The position numbers and the translations under genes are program-made. Positions 31,318-39,943 of a stretch of 64,000 nt of DNA are shown one piece after another (positions within the stretch are counted from its first letter, which is position 1; every line of letters starts with the position of its first letter). Source of the stretch: Serinicoccus kebangsaanensis (GTDB lineage Bacteria; Actinomycetota; Actinomycetes; Actinomycetales; Dermatophilaceae); NCBI RefSeq assembly GCF_008919445.1, contig NZ_VSLG01000010.1:62001-126000 (forward strand), given 5' to 3'. The notes under the pieces are model-generated. The model was not told the DNA's origin, did not search any database, and was given only the letters and a program-made list of their open reading frames with translations.

Positions 31318-31930
31318 CCTGTTCGTCGCCCAGGACGGCGTGACCCGGTGCGGCTGGCCGGGGATCCACCACGCCGACTACCGCGACTACCACGACCGGG
31401 AGTGGGGCAAGCCCGTCCACGGGGAGACCGCGCTGCTGGAGCGGCTCTGCCTGGAGGGTTTCCAGAGCGGCCTGTCCTGGCTGGTCATCCTGCGCAAGCG
31501 ACCCGGCTTCCGCGCCGCCTTCGCCGGCTTCGACCCCGACATCGTGGCGCGCTTCAGCGAGGCCGACGTGCAGCGGCTGCTGGGTGACGAGGGGATCGTG
31601 CGCAACCGGCGCAAGATCGAGGCCACCGTCGCCAACGCCCGCGCGACCCTGGAGCTGCGCGAGCACGGCGGCCTCGAGGAGCTGCTGTGGACGCACGCAC
31701 CCGAGCCGACGCCTCGGCCGCGCACCTTCGCGGACGTCCCGACCCAGACCACCGAGTCCGAGATCCTGGCCAAGCGGCTGCGCAAGGCCGGCTTCGAGCA
31801 GGTCGGGCCCACCACGCTCTACTCCACCATGCAGGCCTGCGGCCTGGTCGACGACCACCTGGTGGGCTGCTTCCGCGCGGGGTCCTCCCGGTCCGGCTCC
31901 CGGCTGACGGAGATGCGCGCGACCTCATGA
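31295..31930 (+). CDS. tag: DNA-3-methyladenine glycosylase I
   Basis: A 211-residue base-excision repair enzyme that removes 3-methyladenine from alkylated DNA. TRCGWPGIHHADYRDYHDREWG contains the zinc Cys and first His, and STMQACGLVDDHLVGCF the remaining ligands. The LCLEGFQSGLSWLVILRKR helix is also diagnostic. The ATG has a GAGAGGGGG ribosome-binding site overlapping the DivIVA gene. The stop overlaps the next start (ATGA), so the three genes are one unit. Confidence 0.95.
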   Translation: MQRANDGDLFVAQDGVTRCGWPGIHHADYRDYHDREWGKPVHGETALLERLCLEGFQSGLSWLVILRKRPGFRAAFAGFDPDIVARFSEADVQRLLGDEGIVRNRRKIEATVANARATLELREHGGLEELLWTHAPEPTPRPRTFADVPTQTTESEILAKRLRKAGFEQVGPTTLYSTMQACGLVDDHLVGCFRAGSSRSGSRLTEMRATS

Positions 31931-33165
31931 CCGCGGCGCCGACCGAGCGGGGCGCGACCAGCCGCCGGCCCCTGGATCTGCGCCTCGTGGTCTCCGTCCT
32001 GCTGCTGTGGACCCTGCTGCGCGCGGTGAGCGCGCTCCTGCTGTGGCGGCTGGCGACCCAGCACCAGGACCCCTCCGTCTACGACGACCCGGGCGTGGCC
32101 CGCTACTTCCAGTTCGCCACCCTCTGGGACGGACAGTGGTACGAGCGGATCGCGACGCAGGGCTACCCGGACACGCTGCCCGTGGGAGCCGACGGCCAGG
32201 TCCAGCAGAACCCGTGGGCCTTCTACCCCGTGTTCCCGATGCTCGCCCGCGGCGTGATGGCGCTGACCGGGTGGCCGTTCGCCGTCGCCGGACCGGTCGT
32301 CGCGACCGTGCTCGGGTATGCCGCGGCCGTCGTCGTCGCGGGTCTGCTGGCCGAGAAGGTGGGCAGGGCGGGAGCGCTCGCCGGCGTGACCCTGCTCGGC
32401 GCCTACCCCAGCTCGCCGACCTTCCAGGTGGCCTACACCGAGTCGCTGGCCCTGCTCGTCCTCGCGGCCGCCCTGTGGCTGCTCGTCCGCGAGCGGTGGT
32501 GGGCCGCCGGGGCGGTCGCCCTGCTCACCGGGCTGGCCCGACCGGTGGCGCTCCCGCTCGGGCTGGTGGCGCTCGTGGTGGTCCTCGCCCGGTGGCGCGA
32601 CCGGGACCGTCGACCCCTCGCCCCCCGGGAGTATGCCGCGATGGCGTCCGCGCTGCTCGGCTGCGGGCTGGCGGGACTGGTCTGGCCCGCGGTCGCGTGG
32701 GCGCGCACCGGCCGCCCGGACGGTTACACCGCGACGATGTCCGCGTGGCGGGGTGGCGCGGACGTCCTGCCCTTCCTGCCCAGCATCGAGCGGGCGCAGT
32801 GGCTGTGGGGCGACTTCCTCGGCCTGGTCGTGCTCGCGGGAGGCCTCGGGCTGCTCGTGCTCGCGGTGCTCGGACCGTGGGCCGCCGGGCTGGGTCTGGC
32901 CCTGCGCACCTGGTGCCTCGGCTACGCGCTCTACCTCTTCGCGGCGCTGGATCCCTGGACCAGCCTCTACCGCTACCTGATGCTGCTCTTCCCGCTCTTC
33001 GTCGTGGCGGCCGGCGCCGGCTGGAGCCCGGGGGAGGGGCCGCACCAGCCCCGCTGGTTGCTGACCGTCAGGACCGTGGTCCTCGCCCTGCTCCTGCTCG
33101 GCTGGCAGGTGTGGTGGGGGTGGTACCTCTTCCGCTTCGTCCCGCCCAGCGACTATCCGCCGTGA
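31927..33165 (+). CDS. Integral membrane mannosyltransferase-like protein (PIG-V/GT-C type)
   Basis: A 412-residue protein with about ten membrane helices. The first periplasmic loop carries FQFATLWDGQWYERIATQGYP, the D-x-x-W-Y motif of GPI mannosyltransferase II (PIG-V) relatives. Bacterial members are GT-C enzymes expected to use polyprenyl-phospho-mannose at the outer face of the membrane. It lies right after tag with a 4-base overlap. A role in glycosylating a cell-surface lipid or protein is inferred. Confidence 0.82.
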   Translation: MTAAPTERGATSRRPLDLRLVVSVLLLWTLLRAVSALLLWRLATQHQDPSVYDDPGVARYFQFATLWDGQWYERIATQGYPDTLPVGADGQVQQNPWAFYPVFPMLARGVMALTGWPFAVAGPVVATVLGYAAAVVVAGLLAEKVGRAGALAGVTLLGAYPSSPTFQVAYTESLALLVLAAALWLLVRERWWAAGAVALLTGLARPVALPLGLVALVVVLARWRDRDRRPLAPREYAAMASALLGCGLAGLVWPAVAWARTGRPDGYTATMSAWRGGADVLPFLPSIERAQWLWGDFLGLVVLAGGLGLLVLAVLGPWAAGLGLALRTWCLGYALYLFAALDPWTSLYRYLMLLFPLFVVAAGAGWSPGEGPHQPRWLLTVRTVVLALLLLGWQVWWGWYLFRFVPPSDYPP

Positions 33166-33181
33166 CGGTGGGGGGCCGGGG

Positions 33182-33979
33182 TCAGCGACCGGTGAAGCCG
33201 GGCTTCTCCTTGGCCAGGAAGGCGTCGACGGCGGCCCGGTGGTCGGCGCTGGTCCCGGTCCGGGTCATCAGCTGCTCCTCGACGGCCAGCGAGTCCGCGA
33301 GGCCGTGGCCCGCGGAGTAGGCGATCGCGCGGCGCACCGCGCCGTAGGCCACGGTGGGGCCCTCGGCCAGCCGGCGAGCCACCTCCGCCACCCGCCCGGC
33401 CAGCTCTGCGTCCGGCACGACCTCGGTGGCGAGCCCCAGGTCGAGAGCCTCCTGCGCCGGGACGGTGCGCGGGAAGAGCAGCAGCTCCTTGGCCCGCGCG
33501 GTGCCGACCAGCCTCGGCAGCGACCAGGACGTGCCGGAGTCGCAGGAGAGCGCGATGCCGGTGAAGGCGAGGTTGAAGCCCGCCGACTCGGCGACGTAGC
33601 GCAGGTCGCAGGCGAAGGCGAAGGCCGCCCCGGCGCCGGCTGCCACCCCGTTGACCGCGGCCACGACCGGCTTGTCCATGGTGGCCAGCAGCTCCACGAC
33701 CGGGTTGTAGTGCTCGGCCACCGTGCGCCACAACGACTCGGCGTCCTGGCTCAGCAGGCCGACGTGCTCCTTGAGGTCCTGTCCGACGCAGAACGCGCGC
33801 CCCGAGCCGGTCAGGACCACGCACCGGACCTCCGGGTCGGACGCGAGGTCCTGCAGCGCGGCGAGCAGGGCCTCCTTGGTGGCGACGTCCAGCGAGTTCA
33901 TCGCGTCGGGGCGGCTCAGGGTGAGCGTGGCCACCCCTGACTCGCGCTCCACGTGCACGGGTGAGGCGTCGGTGCGCAT
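33182..33979 (-). CDS. Enoyl-CoA hydratase/isomerase, PaaG-like
   Basis: A 265-residue crotonase-fold protein. The oxyanion-hole segments are present: RAFCVGQDL and NGVAAGAGAAFAFACDLRYVAE. The ALSCDSGTSWSLPRLVG motif resembles the PaaG branch (ring 1,2-epoxyphenylacetyl-CoA isomerase), which has an Asp here instead of the Glu of hydratases. It follows a PaaX-type regulator on the same strand, which strengthens a phenylacetate-like role, but no paa operon is present. TAGGTT six bases upstream suggests its own leaderless promoter. Confidence 0.85.
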   Translation of the reverse strand: MRTDASPVHVERESGVATLTLSRPDAMNSLDVATKEALLAALQDLASDPEVRCVVLTGSGRAFCVGQDLKEHVGLLSQDAESLWRTVAEHYNPVVELLATMDKPVVAAVNGVAAGAGAAFAFACDLRYVAESAGFNLAFTGIALSCDSGTSWSLPRLVGTARAKELLLFPRTVPAQEALDLGLATEVVPDAELAGRVAEVARRLAEGPTVAYGAVRRAIAYSAGHGLADSLAVEEQLMTRTGTSADHRAAVDAFLAKEKPGFTGR

Positions 33980-33985
33980 CTGCCC

Positions 33986-33991
33986 AACCTA
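33986..33991 (-). promoter_or_regulatory. -10 hexamer TAGGTT of the PaaG-like gene (leaderless)
   Basis: The hexamer overlaps the stop of the upstream PaaX gene and ends six bases before the ATG at 33979. Confidence 0.5.
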
Positions 33992-34777
33992 TCTGCTCGT
34001 GGCGGCCAGCACCTCATCGACGTAGCGGTCGGCCGCCGGCGCCAGCGCCCGTGCCACCTCGAGGAACCGCATCCTGGCCCGGTGCCCCGGCCAGTCGTGC
34101 GGGAGCACCTCCGGGGGCAGCTCGGGGTCGCGGAAGAGGAACCGTCGCCACTCGTGCACCAGCAGCGTCCGGTCGCGGTAGGACTCCTCCGGCCCGGACC
34201 GGGCGACCTGGTCCGGGTGCGGGAGGCCCTGCTCGAAGCGGCGGTGCGCCGTGGCGATGTCGGCCAGGTCCCAGACGCGGCCGGCCAGCCGGGCGCCGTC
34301 CTGCGCCGGCTGGAGGTCACCGTGCACGGCGACCCACCCGACCCCCAGCGGACGCAGCGAGGAGGCGAGCTCCGGGCTGGGCCGCGGACTCACCCAGCCG
34401 CCGACGCCGAGCCGCCCGTAGCCGAGGTAGGCCATCGTCGTCGCGACCTGCTCGCGACGACGCCGGTCCCCGCCGGTGTCCACGTGGACCACGTGCCACC
34501 GGCCGTCCCACGGGGGAGCGGTGAGGGCATAGATCCGGTCGTGCGCGCGGTGCCAGCGGTCCTGCGCGCGGGCGGTCGCGGCATACCCCCGCTGACCGCT
34601 GTCGGTGCGCGGCTCCAACCAGCCCTGGGCCGCGAGCCGGGAGATGGCGGTGCGGGTCGCCGGGCCGCCGACCTCCACCGTCCCGGTGAGGGTGACGATG
34701 GCGGAGACCGGCGCCCACCAGCCGCGTCGCCGCAGGTGGTCGCCGAAGAGGTCGACGACGGCGGAGCGGGCGTGCAC
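33989..34777 (-). CDS. PaaX family transcriptional regulator
   Basis: A 262-residue regulator of the PaaX type. It has an N-terminal winged helix (ARSAVVDLFGDHLRRRGWWAP, then TRTAISRLAAQGWLEPR), a central Cas2-like fold (GRWHVVHVDTGGDRRRR) and the PaaX C-terminal domain. PaaX proteins repress phenylacetate catabolism and respond to phenylacetyl-CoA. The GTG at 34777 was chosen because the family N-terminus starts there and CACACT lies six bases upstream. An ATG further upstream would invade the DUF3117 gene. Confidence 0.87.
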   Translation of the reverse strand: MHARSAVVDLFGDHLRRRGWWAPVSAIVTLTGTVEVGGPATRTAISRLAAQGWLEPRTDSGQRGYAATARAQDRWHRAHDRIYALTAPPWDGRWHVVHVDTGGDRRRREQVATTMAYLGYGRLGVGGWVSPRPSPELASSLRPLGVGWVAVHGDLQPAQDGARLAGRVWDLADIATAHRRFEQGLPHPDQVARSGPEESYRDRTLLVHEWRRFLFRDPELPPEVLPHDWPGHRARMRFLEVARALAPAADRYVDEVLAATSR

Positions 34778-34831
34778 GGTGCCAGTGTGCCGCACCCTGG
34801 CCGCCGTCCCGCTGCAGGCCAGGGCCACCCC

Positions 34832-34864
34832 GATTATGCGGCCGGAGCGCGAGGGGGGATAATC
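34832..34864. promoter_or_regulatory. Inverted repeat GATTAT/ATAATC between PaaX and DUF3117 genes
   Basis: GATTAT (34832-34837) and ATAATC (34859-34864) are inverted AT-rich words flanked by C-runs and G-runs in a GC-rich spacer between divergent genes. They could be a PaaX operator or divergent -10 elements. No binding evidence can be read. Confidence 0.35.
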
Positions 34865-34935
34865 AGGGGAGGAAGGGCTCCGTCGACACCGCGGCGGACG
34901 AGCGGCATGCGGCCGCGCCACAAGGAAGGGCAACC

Positions 34936-35103
34936 ATGGCAGCAATGAAGCCTCGCACCGGGGACGGTCCTCTGGAAGTGACCAAGGAGGGTCGCGGCAT
35001 CGTCCTCCGCATGCCTCTCGAGGGCGGTGGGCGGCTGGTCGTCGAGATGAACCCCGAAGAGGCGGGCGCCCTCGGCGACGCCATCAAGGACTGCGTGGGC
35101 TGA
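34936..35103 (+). CDS. DUF3117 micro-protein
   Basis: A 55-residue protein matching the actinobacterial DUF3117 family almost end to end: MAAMKPRTGDGPLEVTKEGR, then IVLRMPLEGGGRLVVEMNP and EEAGALGDAIKDC. It probably forms a small beta-rich fold. An AAGGAAGGG ribosome-binding site precedes the ATG. The mycobacterial homologue also sits just after tag. Function is unknown. A strong terminator follows 26 bases after the stop. Confidence 0.93.
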   Translation: MAAMKPRTGDGPLEVTKEGRGIVLRMPLEGGGRLVVEMNPEEAGALGDAIKDCVG

Positions 35104-35129
35104 GCGCCGAGCCCCAGAGCGACCACCAC

Positions 35130-35158
35130 CAGCCCCCGGACGAGCGGTCCGGGGGCTG
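35130..35158. terminator. Bidirectional terminator hairpin between DUF3117 and O-methyltransferase genes
   Basis: Perfect 12-bp stem CAGCCCCCGGAC / GTCCGGGGGCTG with a 5-base loop, between two converging genes. The T-tract is weak, as is common in high-GC actinobacteria. Confidence 0.88.
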
Positions 35159-35166
35159 TCGTGTGC

Positions 35167-35799
35167 TCAGCGCTTGACCGCGACGAGCAGGCCGTCGCCG
35201 ACCGGCAGGAGGGCGGGGACCAACCCCTCCTCGTCCCGCAGCGACTTGCCCAGGTCGCGCAGGACCGTCGTGGTCTCGTCCCGCGCCGCGGGGTCGGCCA
35301 CCTTGTCGTGCCACAGCATGTTGTCCAGCACCAGCAGCCCGCCCGGGCGGAGCAGCCGGAGCGCGGCCTCCACGTAGACCGGGTACCCGTCCTTGTCGGC
35401 GTCGACCAGGACCAGGTCGTAGGCGCCGTCGGTCAACCGGCTCAGCACCGCCGCCGCGTCCCCGCTGATCACCCGGGTCCGCTGCGGCGGGATCCCCGCC
35501 GAGGTGTAGGCCTCCCGGGCCGCCCGCTGGTTCTCCGGGTCGCTGTCGATCGTCGTCAGGACCCCCTCCCGCGGCATGCCCTGCAGCATCCACAGGCCGG
35601 AGCTCCCCGCACCGGTGCCCACCTCGACCACGTGCGTGGCCTGCACCGCGGCCGCCAGTAGACGCAGCGTCGCGCCTGCGCCGTTGCCCAGCGGGGTCGC
35701 GCCGAGCTCCTCGCCACGGCGCTGCGCCGACTCGATGACGGGATGGGGGGAGATGAAGTCCTCGGCGTAGGCGATCGAGGAAGCCTTGGGTGCAGCCAT
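35167..35799 (-). CDS. SAM-dependent O-methyltransferase (catechol-OMT-like)
   Basis: A 210-residue class I methyltransferase of the caffeoyl-CoA/catechol O-methyltransferase group. Motif I is [17 protein letters not shown], the acidic residue follows in [10 protein letters not shown], and the metal-binding Asp is in [14 protein letters not shown], with [12 protein letters not shown] after it. It corresponds to the methyltransferase divergent from sigE in mycobacteria. The substrate is unknown. The ATG at 35799 has TAGGCT seven bases upstream (leaderless). Confidence 0.92.
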   Translation of the reverse strand: MAAPKASSIAYAEDFISPHPVIESAQRRGEELGATPLGNGAGATLRLLAAAVQATHVVEVGTGAGSSGLWMLQGMPREGVLTTIDSDPENQRAAREAYTSAGIPPQRTRVISGDAAAVLSRLTDGAYDLVLVDADKDGYPVYVEAALRLLRPGGLLVLDNMLWHDKVADPAARDETTTVLRDLGKSLRDEEGLVPALLPVGDGLLVAVKR

Positions 35800-35806
35800 G
35801 GGCGTC

Positions 35807-35812
35807 AGCCTA
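35807..35812 (-). promoter_or_regulatory. -10 hexamer TAGGCT of the O-methyltransferase gene (leaderless)
   Basis: The hexamer ends seven bases before the ATG at 35799. Confidence 0.55.
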
Positions 35813-35872
35813 GCGCCACCGCAGGTCAGCGGCGTCCAGCCTGCTCCCAGCCAGGTCTGCCACCGTGGTGAC

Positions 35873-36457
35873 ATGTCGGCGCAAGACTGGGTCCCCCCGA
35901 GCTGGGAGGAGATCGTGCGCGAGCACTCGCCGCGCGTCTACCGGTTGGCCTACCGGCTGACCGGTGACCCGCACGAGGCCGAGGATCTCACCCAGGACGT
36001 CTTCGTGCGCGTCTTCCGGTCACTGGACTCCTTCCGTCCCGGGACCTTCGAGGGCTGGCTGCACCGGATCACCACCAACCTCTTCCTGGACAAGGTCCGC
36101 CGGCGCCAGCGCATCCGCTTCGACGCCCTCACCGACGAGCTGTCCGCCCGGCTGCCGCTGCGCGCCTCGGGCACCGACCCGGAGCAGGTCTACGCGATGA
36201 CCCACCTGGACGGGGACATCCAGGAGGCGCTGAACGCCCTGCCCCCGCAGTTCCGTGCCGCCGTCGTGCTGTCCGACATCGAGGGCCTCTCCTACGAGGA
36301 GGTCGCCCAGACGCTCGGGATCAAGATGGGCACCGTCCGCTCCCGGATCCACCGTGGGCGGGCCCTGCTCCGGCAGTCCTTGGCGCACCGTCGCCCGACG
36401 CGTGGCCCCAGCCGCGGCGGACCCGCGCTGGGTCGACCGGCCGCAGCCCTCGGCTGA
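35873..36457 (+). CDS. sigE: RNA polymerase ECF sigma factor, SigE type
   Basis: A 194-residue ECF sigma factor. Region 2 ([27 protein letters not shown]) and region 4 ([44 protein letters not shown]) are complete. [24 protein letters not shown] is nearly identical to what I recall of mycobacterial SigE, which responds to envelope and heat stress. A Pro/Arg/Gly-rich tail of about 20 residues is extra. It heads a sigE-htrA-tatB block. The RseA-type anti-sigma gene found between sigE and htrA in mycobacteria is not here. Confidence 0.93.
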   Translation: MSAQDWVPPSWEEIVREHSPRVYRLAYRLTGDPHEAEDLTQDVFVRVFRSLDSFRPGTFEGWLHRITTNLFLDKVRRRQRIRFDALTDELSARLPLRASGTDPEQVYAMTHLDGDIQEALNALPPQFRAAVVLSDIEGLSYEEVAQTLGIKMGTVRSRIHRGRALLRQSLAHRRPTRGPSRGGPALGRPAAALG

Positions 36458-36484
36458 GGGCCGGCGCTGGCACAATCGGCTTCC

Positions 36485-37678
36485 ATGACCGACCCTGGCG
36501 CGTGGCGCCCACCCCAGCCGCAGCATCCCGCCCCGGCCGCCCCCGCGGTCAGGACCGGCCCTCGCCGCCCCGCCCCCCGGCGCAGCCTGGCGCCGGTGGT
36601 CGTGGTCTCGGTCCTCGGTGGACTGCTCGGCGGCATGGGTGGTGCCGTCCTCGCCGACCTGCTCGAGCCGGAGGCCCAGACCCCGGTGGCCGCGCCCGAG
36701 CCCACGACGCCCGCACCCCCGCCGGCCCCGGTGCAGGCGGACGGGACGATCAGCGGGCTGTCCCGCGCGGTGCTGCCCAGCGTGGCGCTGATCTCGGTCG
36801 GGCAGGACGGCGCCCTCGGTCAGGGCTCCGGGTTCGTCGTGCGCGAGGACGGGTACCTGCTCACCAACCACCACGTGATCGAGGTCGCGGACGGTGACTC
36901 CATCGTCGTGGAGCTGCCCGGCGAGGACCCCATGGACGGAGAGCTGGTCGGGTCCGACCCGGCCTACGACATCGCCGTGCTCAAGGTGGACCGGGAGGAC
37001 CTGTCACCGCTGGCCTTCGCCGACTCCGACGGGGTGCAGGTGGGGCAGACGGTCGTGGCCGTGGGTGCCCCGCTGGGACTGGACAACACGGTCACCAGCG
37101 GCATCGTGTCCGCGCTCGACCGGCCCGTGGTGGCGGGCGACACGCAGGAGAGCACGAGCTACATCAGCGCGATCCAGACCGATGCCGCGATCAACCCGGG
37201 CAACTCCGGCGGGCCGCTGCTCGACCTGTCCGGGCGCGTGGTCGGGGTGAACTCCGCGATCGCCCAGATCCCTCAGGCTGCCGGGTTCGGCGGCCCCTCC
37301 GGGAGCATCGGCCTGGGCTTCGCCGTCCCGGCGGAGCTGGCCGACCGCACCGCGACCCAGCTCATCGAGACCGGGACCAGCGAGCACCCGGTGATGGGGG
37401 TCCTCGTGGACCTCACCTACACCGGCGACGGAGCCCGCGTCCGCCGCGAGGCGGCGGGCGAGGAGCCGCCCGTCGTGGACGGTGGCCCGGCCGACCTGGC
37501 GGGCATCCGCCCGGGCGAGATCATCCTGTCCGTGGACGGCACGAGGATCCGCGACTCGCAGCACCTCATCGTGGTCCTGCGCTCCTACGCCGTCGGTGAC
37601 ACGGTCGAGCTGGAGATCCAGGACGAGGGTGGCGACCAGCGCAGCGTGAGCATCACGCTGGTCGGGTCCGGAGGGTAG
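36485..37678 (+). CDS. htrA: HtrA/DegP-like membrane-anchored serine protease with PDZ domain
   Basis: A 397-residue protease with a cytoplasmic Pro-rich N-terminus and one membrane helix (about 36-58). The trypsin-like domain has His130 in LLTNHHVIE, Asp162 in AYDIAVLKV and Ser241 in NPGNSGGPL. A C-terminal PDZ domain contains GGPADLAGIRPGEIILSVDG. It degrades or refolds damaged extracytoplasmic proteins. CACAAT lies eight bases before the ATG, so it may have a separate leaderless promoter besides sigE readthrough. 27 bases separate it from sigE. Confidence 0.95.
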   Translation: MTDPGAWRPPQPQHPAPAAPAVRTGPRRPAPRRSLAPVVVVSVLGGLLGGMGGAVLADLLEPEAQTPVAAPEPTTPAPPPAPVQADGTISGLSRAVLPSVALISVGQDGALGQGSGFVVREDGYLLTNHHVIEVADGDSIVVELPGEDPMDGELVGSDPAYDIAVLKVDREDLSPLAFADSDGVQVGQTVVAVGAPLGLDNTVTSGIVSALDRPVVAGDTQESTSYISAIQTDAAINPGNSGGPLLDLSGRVVGVNSAIAQIPQAAGFGGPSGSIGLGFAVPAELADRTATQLIETGTSEHPVMGVLVDLTYTGDGARVRREAAGEEPPVVDGGPADLAGIRPGEIILSVDGTRIRDSQHLIVVLRSYAVGDTVELEIQDEGGDQRSVSITLVGSGG

Positions 37679-37745
37679 GTACGCTGGGCTGCGCCGGTGT
37701 GGCCGAGCAGGCACCCGGACAGGACCGGCGAGCGGAAGGACAGGC

Positions 37746-38129
37746 GTGATAGGGACCCTGCACGGGTGGGAGGTGGTCCTCCTCATCCTCGCCGCGCTGG
37801 TCATCCTGGGTCCCACGAGGCTGCCCGGGTATGCCGCCAAGCTCGGTCAGGGGGTCCGCTACCTGCGTGATCTGGCCGAGGGCGCCAAGGGCCAGCTGCG
37901 GGACGAGCTCGGACCGGGCTTCGACGACATCGACTGGCGTCAGCTCGACCCCCGGCAGTACGACCCCCGCCGGATCGTGCGGGAGGCGCTCAGCGAGCCG
38001 GGAGCGGGTCGTCCGGGGGAGGACGACGACGAGCCCGAGGAGAAGCCGGTCTCCGCCAGGATGCAGCCGGCGTCGGGGCAGGTCCACGACCCGTCGGTGC
38101 CGACGCCCTTCGACCCCGACGCGACCTAG
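37746..38129 (+). CDS. tatB: Sec-independent translocase subunit TatB
   Basis: A 127-residue TatA/TatB-family protein. It has a single N-terminal helix (EVVLLILAALVILGPTRLPG), an amphipathic helix AAKLGQGVRYLRDLAEGAKGQL, and a long charged tail typical of TatB. It forms the receptor complex with TatC for twin-arginine substrates. The GTG start gives MIGTLHGWEV. The homologue occupies the same place after htrA in mycobacteria. Its stop overlaps the convergent mrp gene by 4 bases. Confidence 0.92.
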   Translation: MIGTLHGWEVVLLILAALVILGPTRLPGYAAKLGQGVRYLRDLAEGAKGQLRDELGPGFDDIDWRQLDPRQYDPRRIVREALSEPGAGRPGEDDDEPEEKPVSARMQPASGQVHDPSVPTPFDPDAT

Positions 38130-39274
38130 CGTCGGGCGGTGGGCGTGATGCCGAGCTTGCGTCCGGCCAGCCCCCGGCCACGGCGCGCCAGCTGACGGGC
38201 GACGCCGCGCAGCGCGGTCGCCGCGGGGGAGTCCTGCTGCTCCGGGTCGGCGGTGACGGGGGATCCCTGGTCACCGCCCTGCCGGAGGGCGACGTCGAGC
38301 GGGACCTGCCCCAGCAGCGGGACCTCGGCGCCGATCGACCGCGACAGCGACTCCGCCACCGCCTGTCCACCACCGCTGCCGAAGATCTCGGACCGGGAGC
38401 CGTCCGGCAGCTCCAGCCAGGACATGTTCTCGATGACTCCTGCCAGCCGCTGGTGGGTCTGCAACGCGATCGCGCCGGCGCGCTCGGCCACCTCGGCGGC
38501 CGCCTGCTGCGGGGTGGTGACGACCAGCAGCTCACTGCTGGGCAGCAGCTGCGCCACCGTGATCGCGATGTCGCCGGTGCCCGGGGGCAGGTCCAGCAGC
38601 AGCACGTCCAGGTCGCCCCAGTAGACGTCGGCGAGGAACTGCTGCATGGCACGGTGCAGCATCGGTCCGCGCCAGACCACCGGCTGGTTGCCCGGCACGA
38701 ACATCCCGATGGAGATGACCTTGACCCCGCTCGGTTCGGCGACCGGGGGCAGGATCATGTCGTCCACCTGCGTGGGAGGCTGGGTCACGCCCATCATCCG
38801 GGGGACCGAGAAGCCGTAGATGTCGGCGTCCACGACCCCGACCCGTAGGCCCTCGTCGGCCAGCGCCACCGCGAGGTTGACGGTGACCGAGGACTTGCCG
38901 ACGCCGCCCTTGCCGGAGGCCACGGCATACACCGTGGTCAGCGAGTCGGGCTGGGCGAACGGGATCTCCCGCTCGGCCTGCCCGCCGCGGAGCTGGTCGC
39001 GCAGGGCGCCGCGCTGCTCGTCGCTCATCACCCCGAGCCGGACGTCGACGCCGGTGACGTGCTCGACCTCGCCGACGGCGGAGGTCACGTCGCGGGTGAT
39101 GGTGTCCTTCAGCGGGCACCCCGGCACCGTGAGCAGGACGGTGACCTGGACATGCCCCTCGTCGGTGACGTCGACCGCCTCGAGCATCCCCAGCTCGGTG
39201 ATCGGCTTCTTGATCTCCGGGTCGTTGACCCGGGCGAGGGCAGCGTGCAGGGCGTCGGTACTCGGGGCGGGCAT
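38126..39274 (-). CDS. mrp: Mrp/NBP35-type iron-sulfur cluster carrier ATPase (ApbC)
   Basis: About 382 residues: an N-terminal MIP18/DUF59 domain (about 1-95, VNDPEIKKPITELGMLEAVDV) fused to a deviant Walker A P-loop ATPase (VASGKGGVGKSSVTVNLA, VDADIYGFSVPRMMG). It assembles and transfers Fe-S clusters. The ATG at 39274 is preferred over one three codons upstream because TACCAT lies seven bases before it, matching other leaderless genes here. Confidence 0.93.
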   Translation of the reverse strand: MPAPSTDALHAALARVNDPEIKKPITELGMLEAVDVTDEGHVQVTVLLTVPGCPLKDTITRDVTSAVGEVEHVTGVDVRLGVMSDEQRGALRDQLRGGQAEREIPFAQPDSLTTVYAVASGKGGVGKSSVTVNLAVALADEGLRVGVVDADIYGFSVPRMMGVTQPPTQVDDMILPPVAEPSGVKVISIGMFVPGNQPVVWRGPMLHRAMQQFLADVYWGDLDVLLLDLPPGTGDIAITVAQLLPSSELLVVTTPQQAAAEVAERAGAIALQTHQRLAGVIENMSWLELPDGSRSEIFGSGGGQAVAESLSRSIGAEVPLLGQVPLDVALRQGGDQGSPVTADPEQQDSPAATALRGVARQLARRGRGLAGRKLGITPTARR

Positions 39275-39281
39275 ACCCTCC

Positions 39282-39287
39282 ATGGTA
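39282..39287 (-). promoter_or_regulatory. -10 hexamer TACCAT of mrp (leaderless)
   Basis: The hexamer ends seven bases before the ATG at 39274 and overlaps the alternative upstream ATG. Confidence 0.5.
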
Positions 39288-39325
39288 GGCGCCGCCGCTG
39301 GGTGCGCCGACGGCCGGGGAGGGGC

Positions 39326-39943
39326 TCAGCCCGACCCGTCGCGGGGACCCCCCGGGTGCCGAGGACCACCGGCCGGGGGCTCACGGTCCGGGTCCTCGGC
39401 CTGGCCGTCGGTCTCCTCGCGCAGCTCGTCGAGCAGGTCGCGCAGCTCGGACCGGACGAAGTCCCGCGTGGCGACGTCCCGCATCGCCAGCCGCAGCGCG
39501 GCGACCTCGCGGGTGAGGAACTCGGTGTCGGCCAGGGTGCGCTCGTCGCGGGCGCGGTCCTGCTCCATCTGCACCTTGTCCCGGTCGTCCTGCCGGTTCT
39601 GCGCCAGCAGGATGAGCGGAGCGGCGTAGGACGCCTGCAGGCTGAGCATGAGGGTGAGGAAGATGAAGGCGTAGGGGTCGAACCGCGCGTCGGCCGGGAG
39701 CACGGTGTTCCAGGCGATCCACACCAGGACGAACAGGGTCATCCACACCAGGAACCGCGCCGTGCCCATGAACCGGGCGAAGCGCTCGGCGAAGGCCCCG
39801 AAGTTCTCCGGGTCCATCCTCGTCTGCGGCATCCAGCGGGACTGCTTGGCCAGGGGCTGGTCCAGCCGCGGCCCGGCCTTGGACTCCTCCTTGCGCCGGG
39901 AGCCGCCGCGGGAGCGCGCCGTGTGCCGCGTCGGCTCAGACAT
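39326..39943 (-). CDS. DUF1003 membrane protein
   Basis: A 205-residue protein. The basic N-terminus contains PENFGAFAERFARFMGTARF, followed by two close membrane helices (LVWMTLFVLVWIAWNTVL and FIFLTLMLSLQASYAAPLIL) and a long cytoplasmic coiled coil (QNRQDDRDKVQMEQDRARD onward). This is the DUF1003 family. It overlaps the upstream MgtE-like gene by 8 bases, as in mycobacteria, so the two products probably work together. No activity is known. Confidence 0.9.
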   Translation of the reverse strand: MSEPTRHTARSRGGSRRKEESKAGPRLDQPLAKQSRWMPQTRMDPENFGAFAERFARFMGTARFLVWMTLFVLVWIAWNTVLPADARFDPYAFIFLTLMLSLQASYAAPLILLAQNRQDDRDKVQMEQDRARDERTLADTEFLTREVAALRLAMRDVATRDFVRSELRDLLDELREETDGQAEDPDREPPAGGPRHPGGPRDGSG

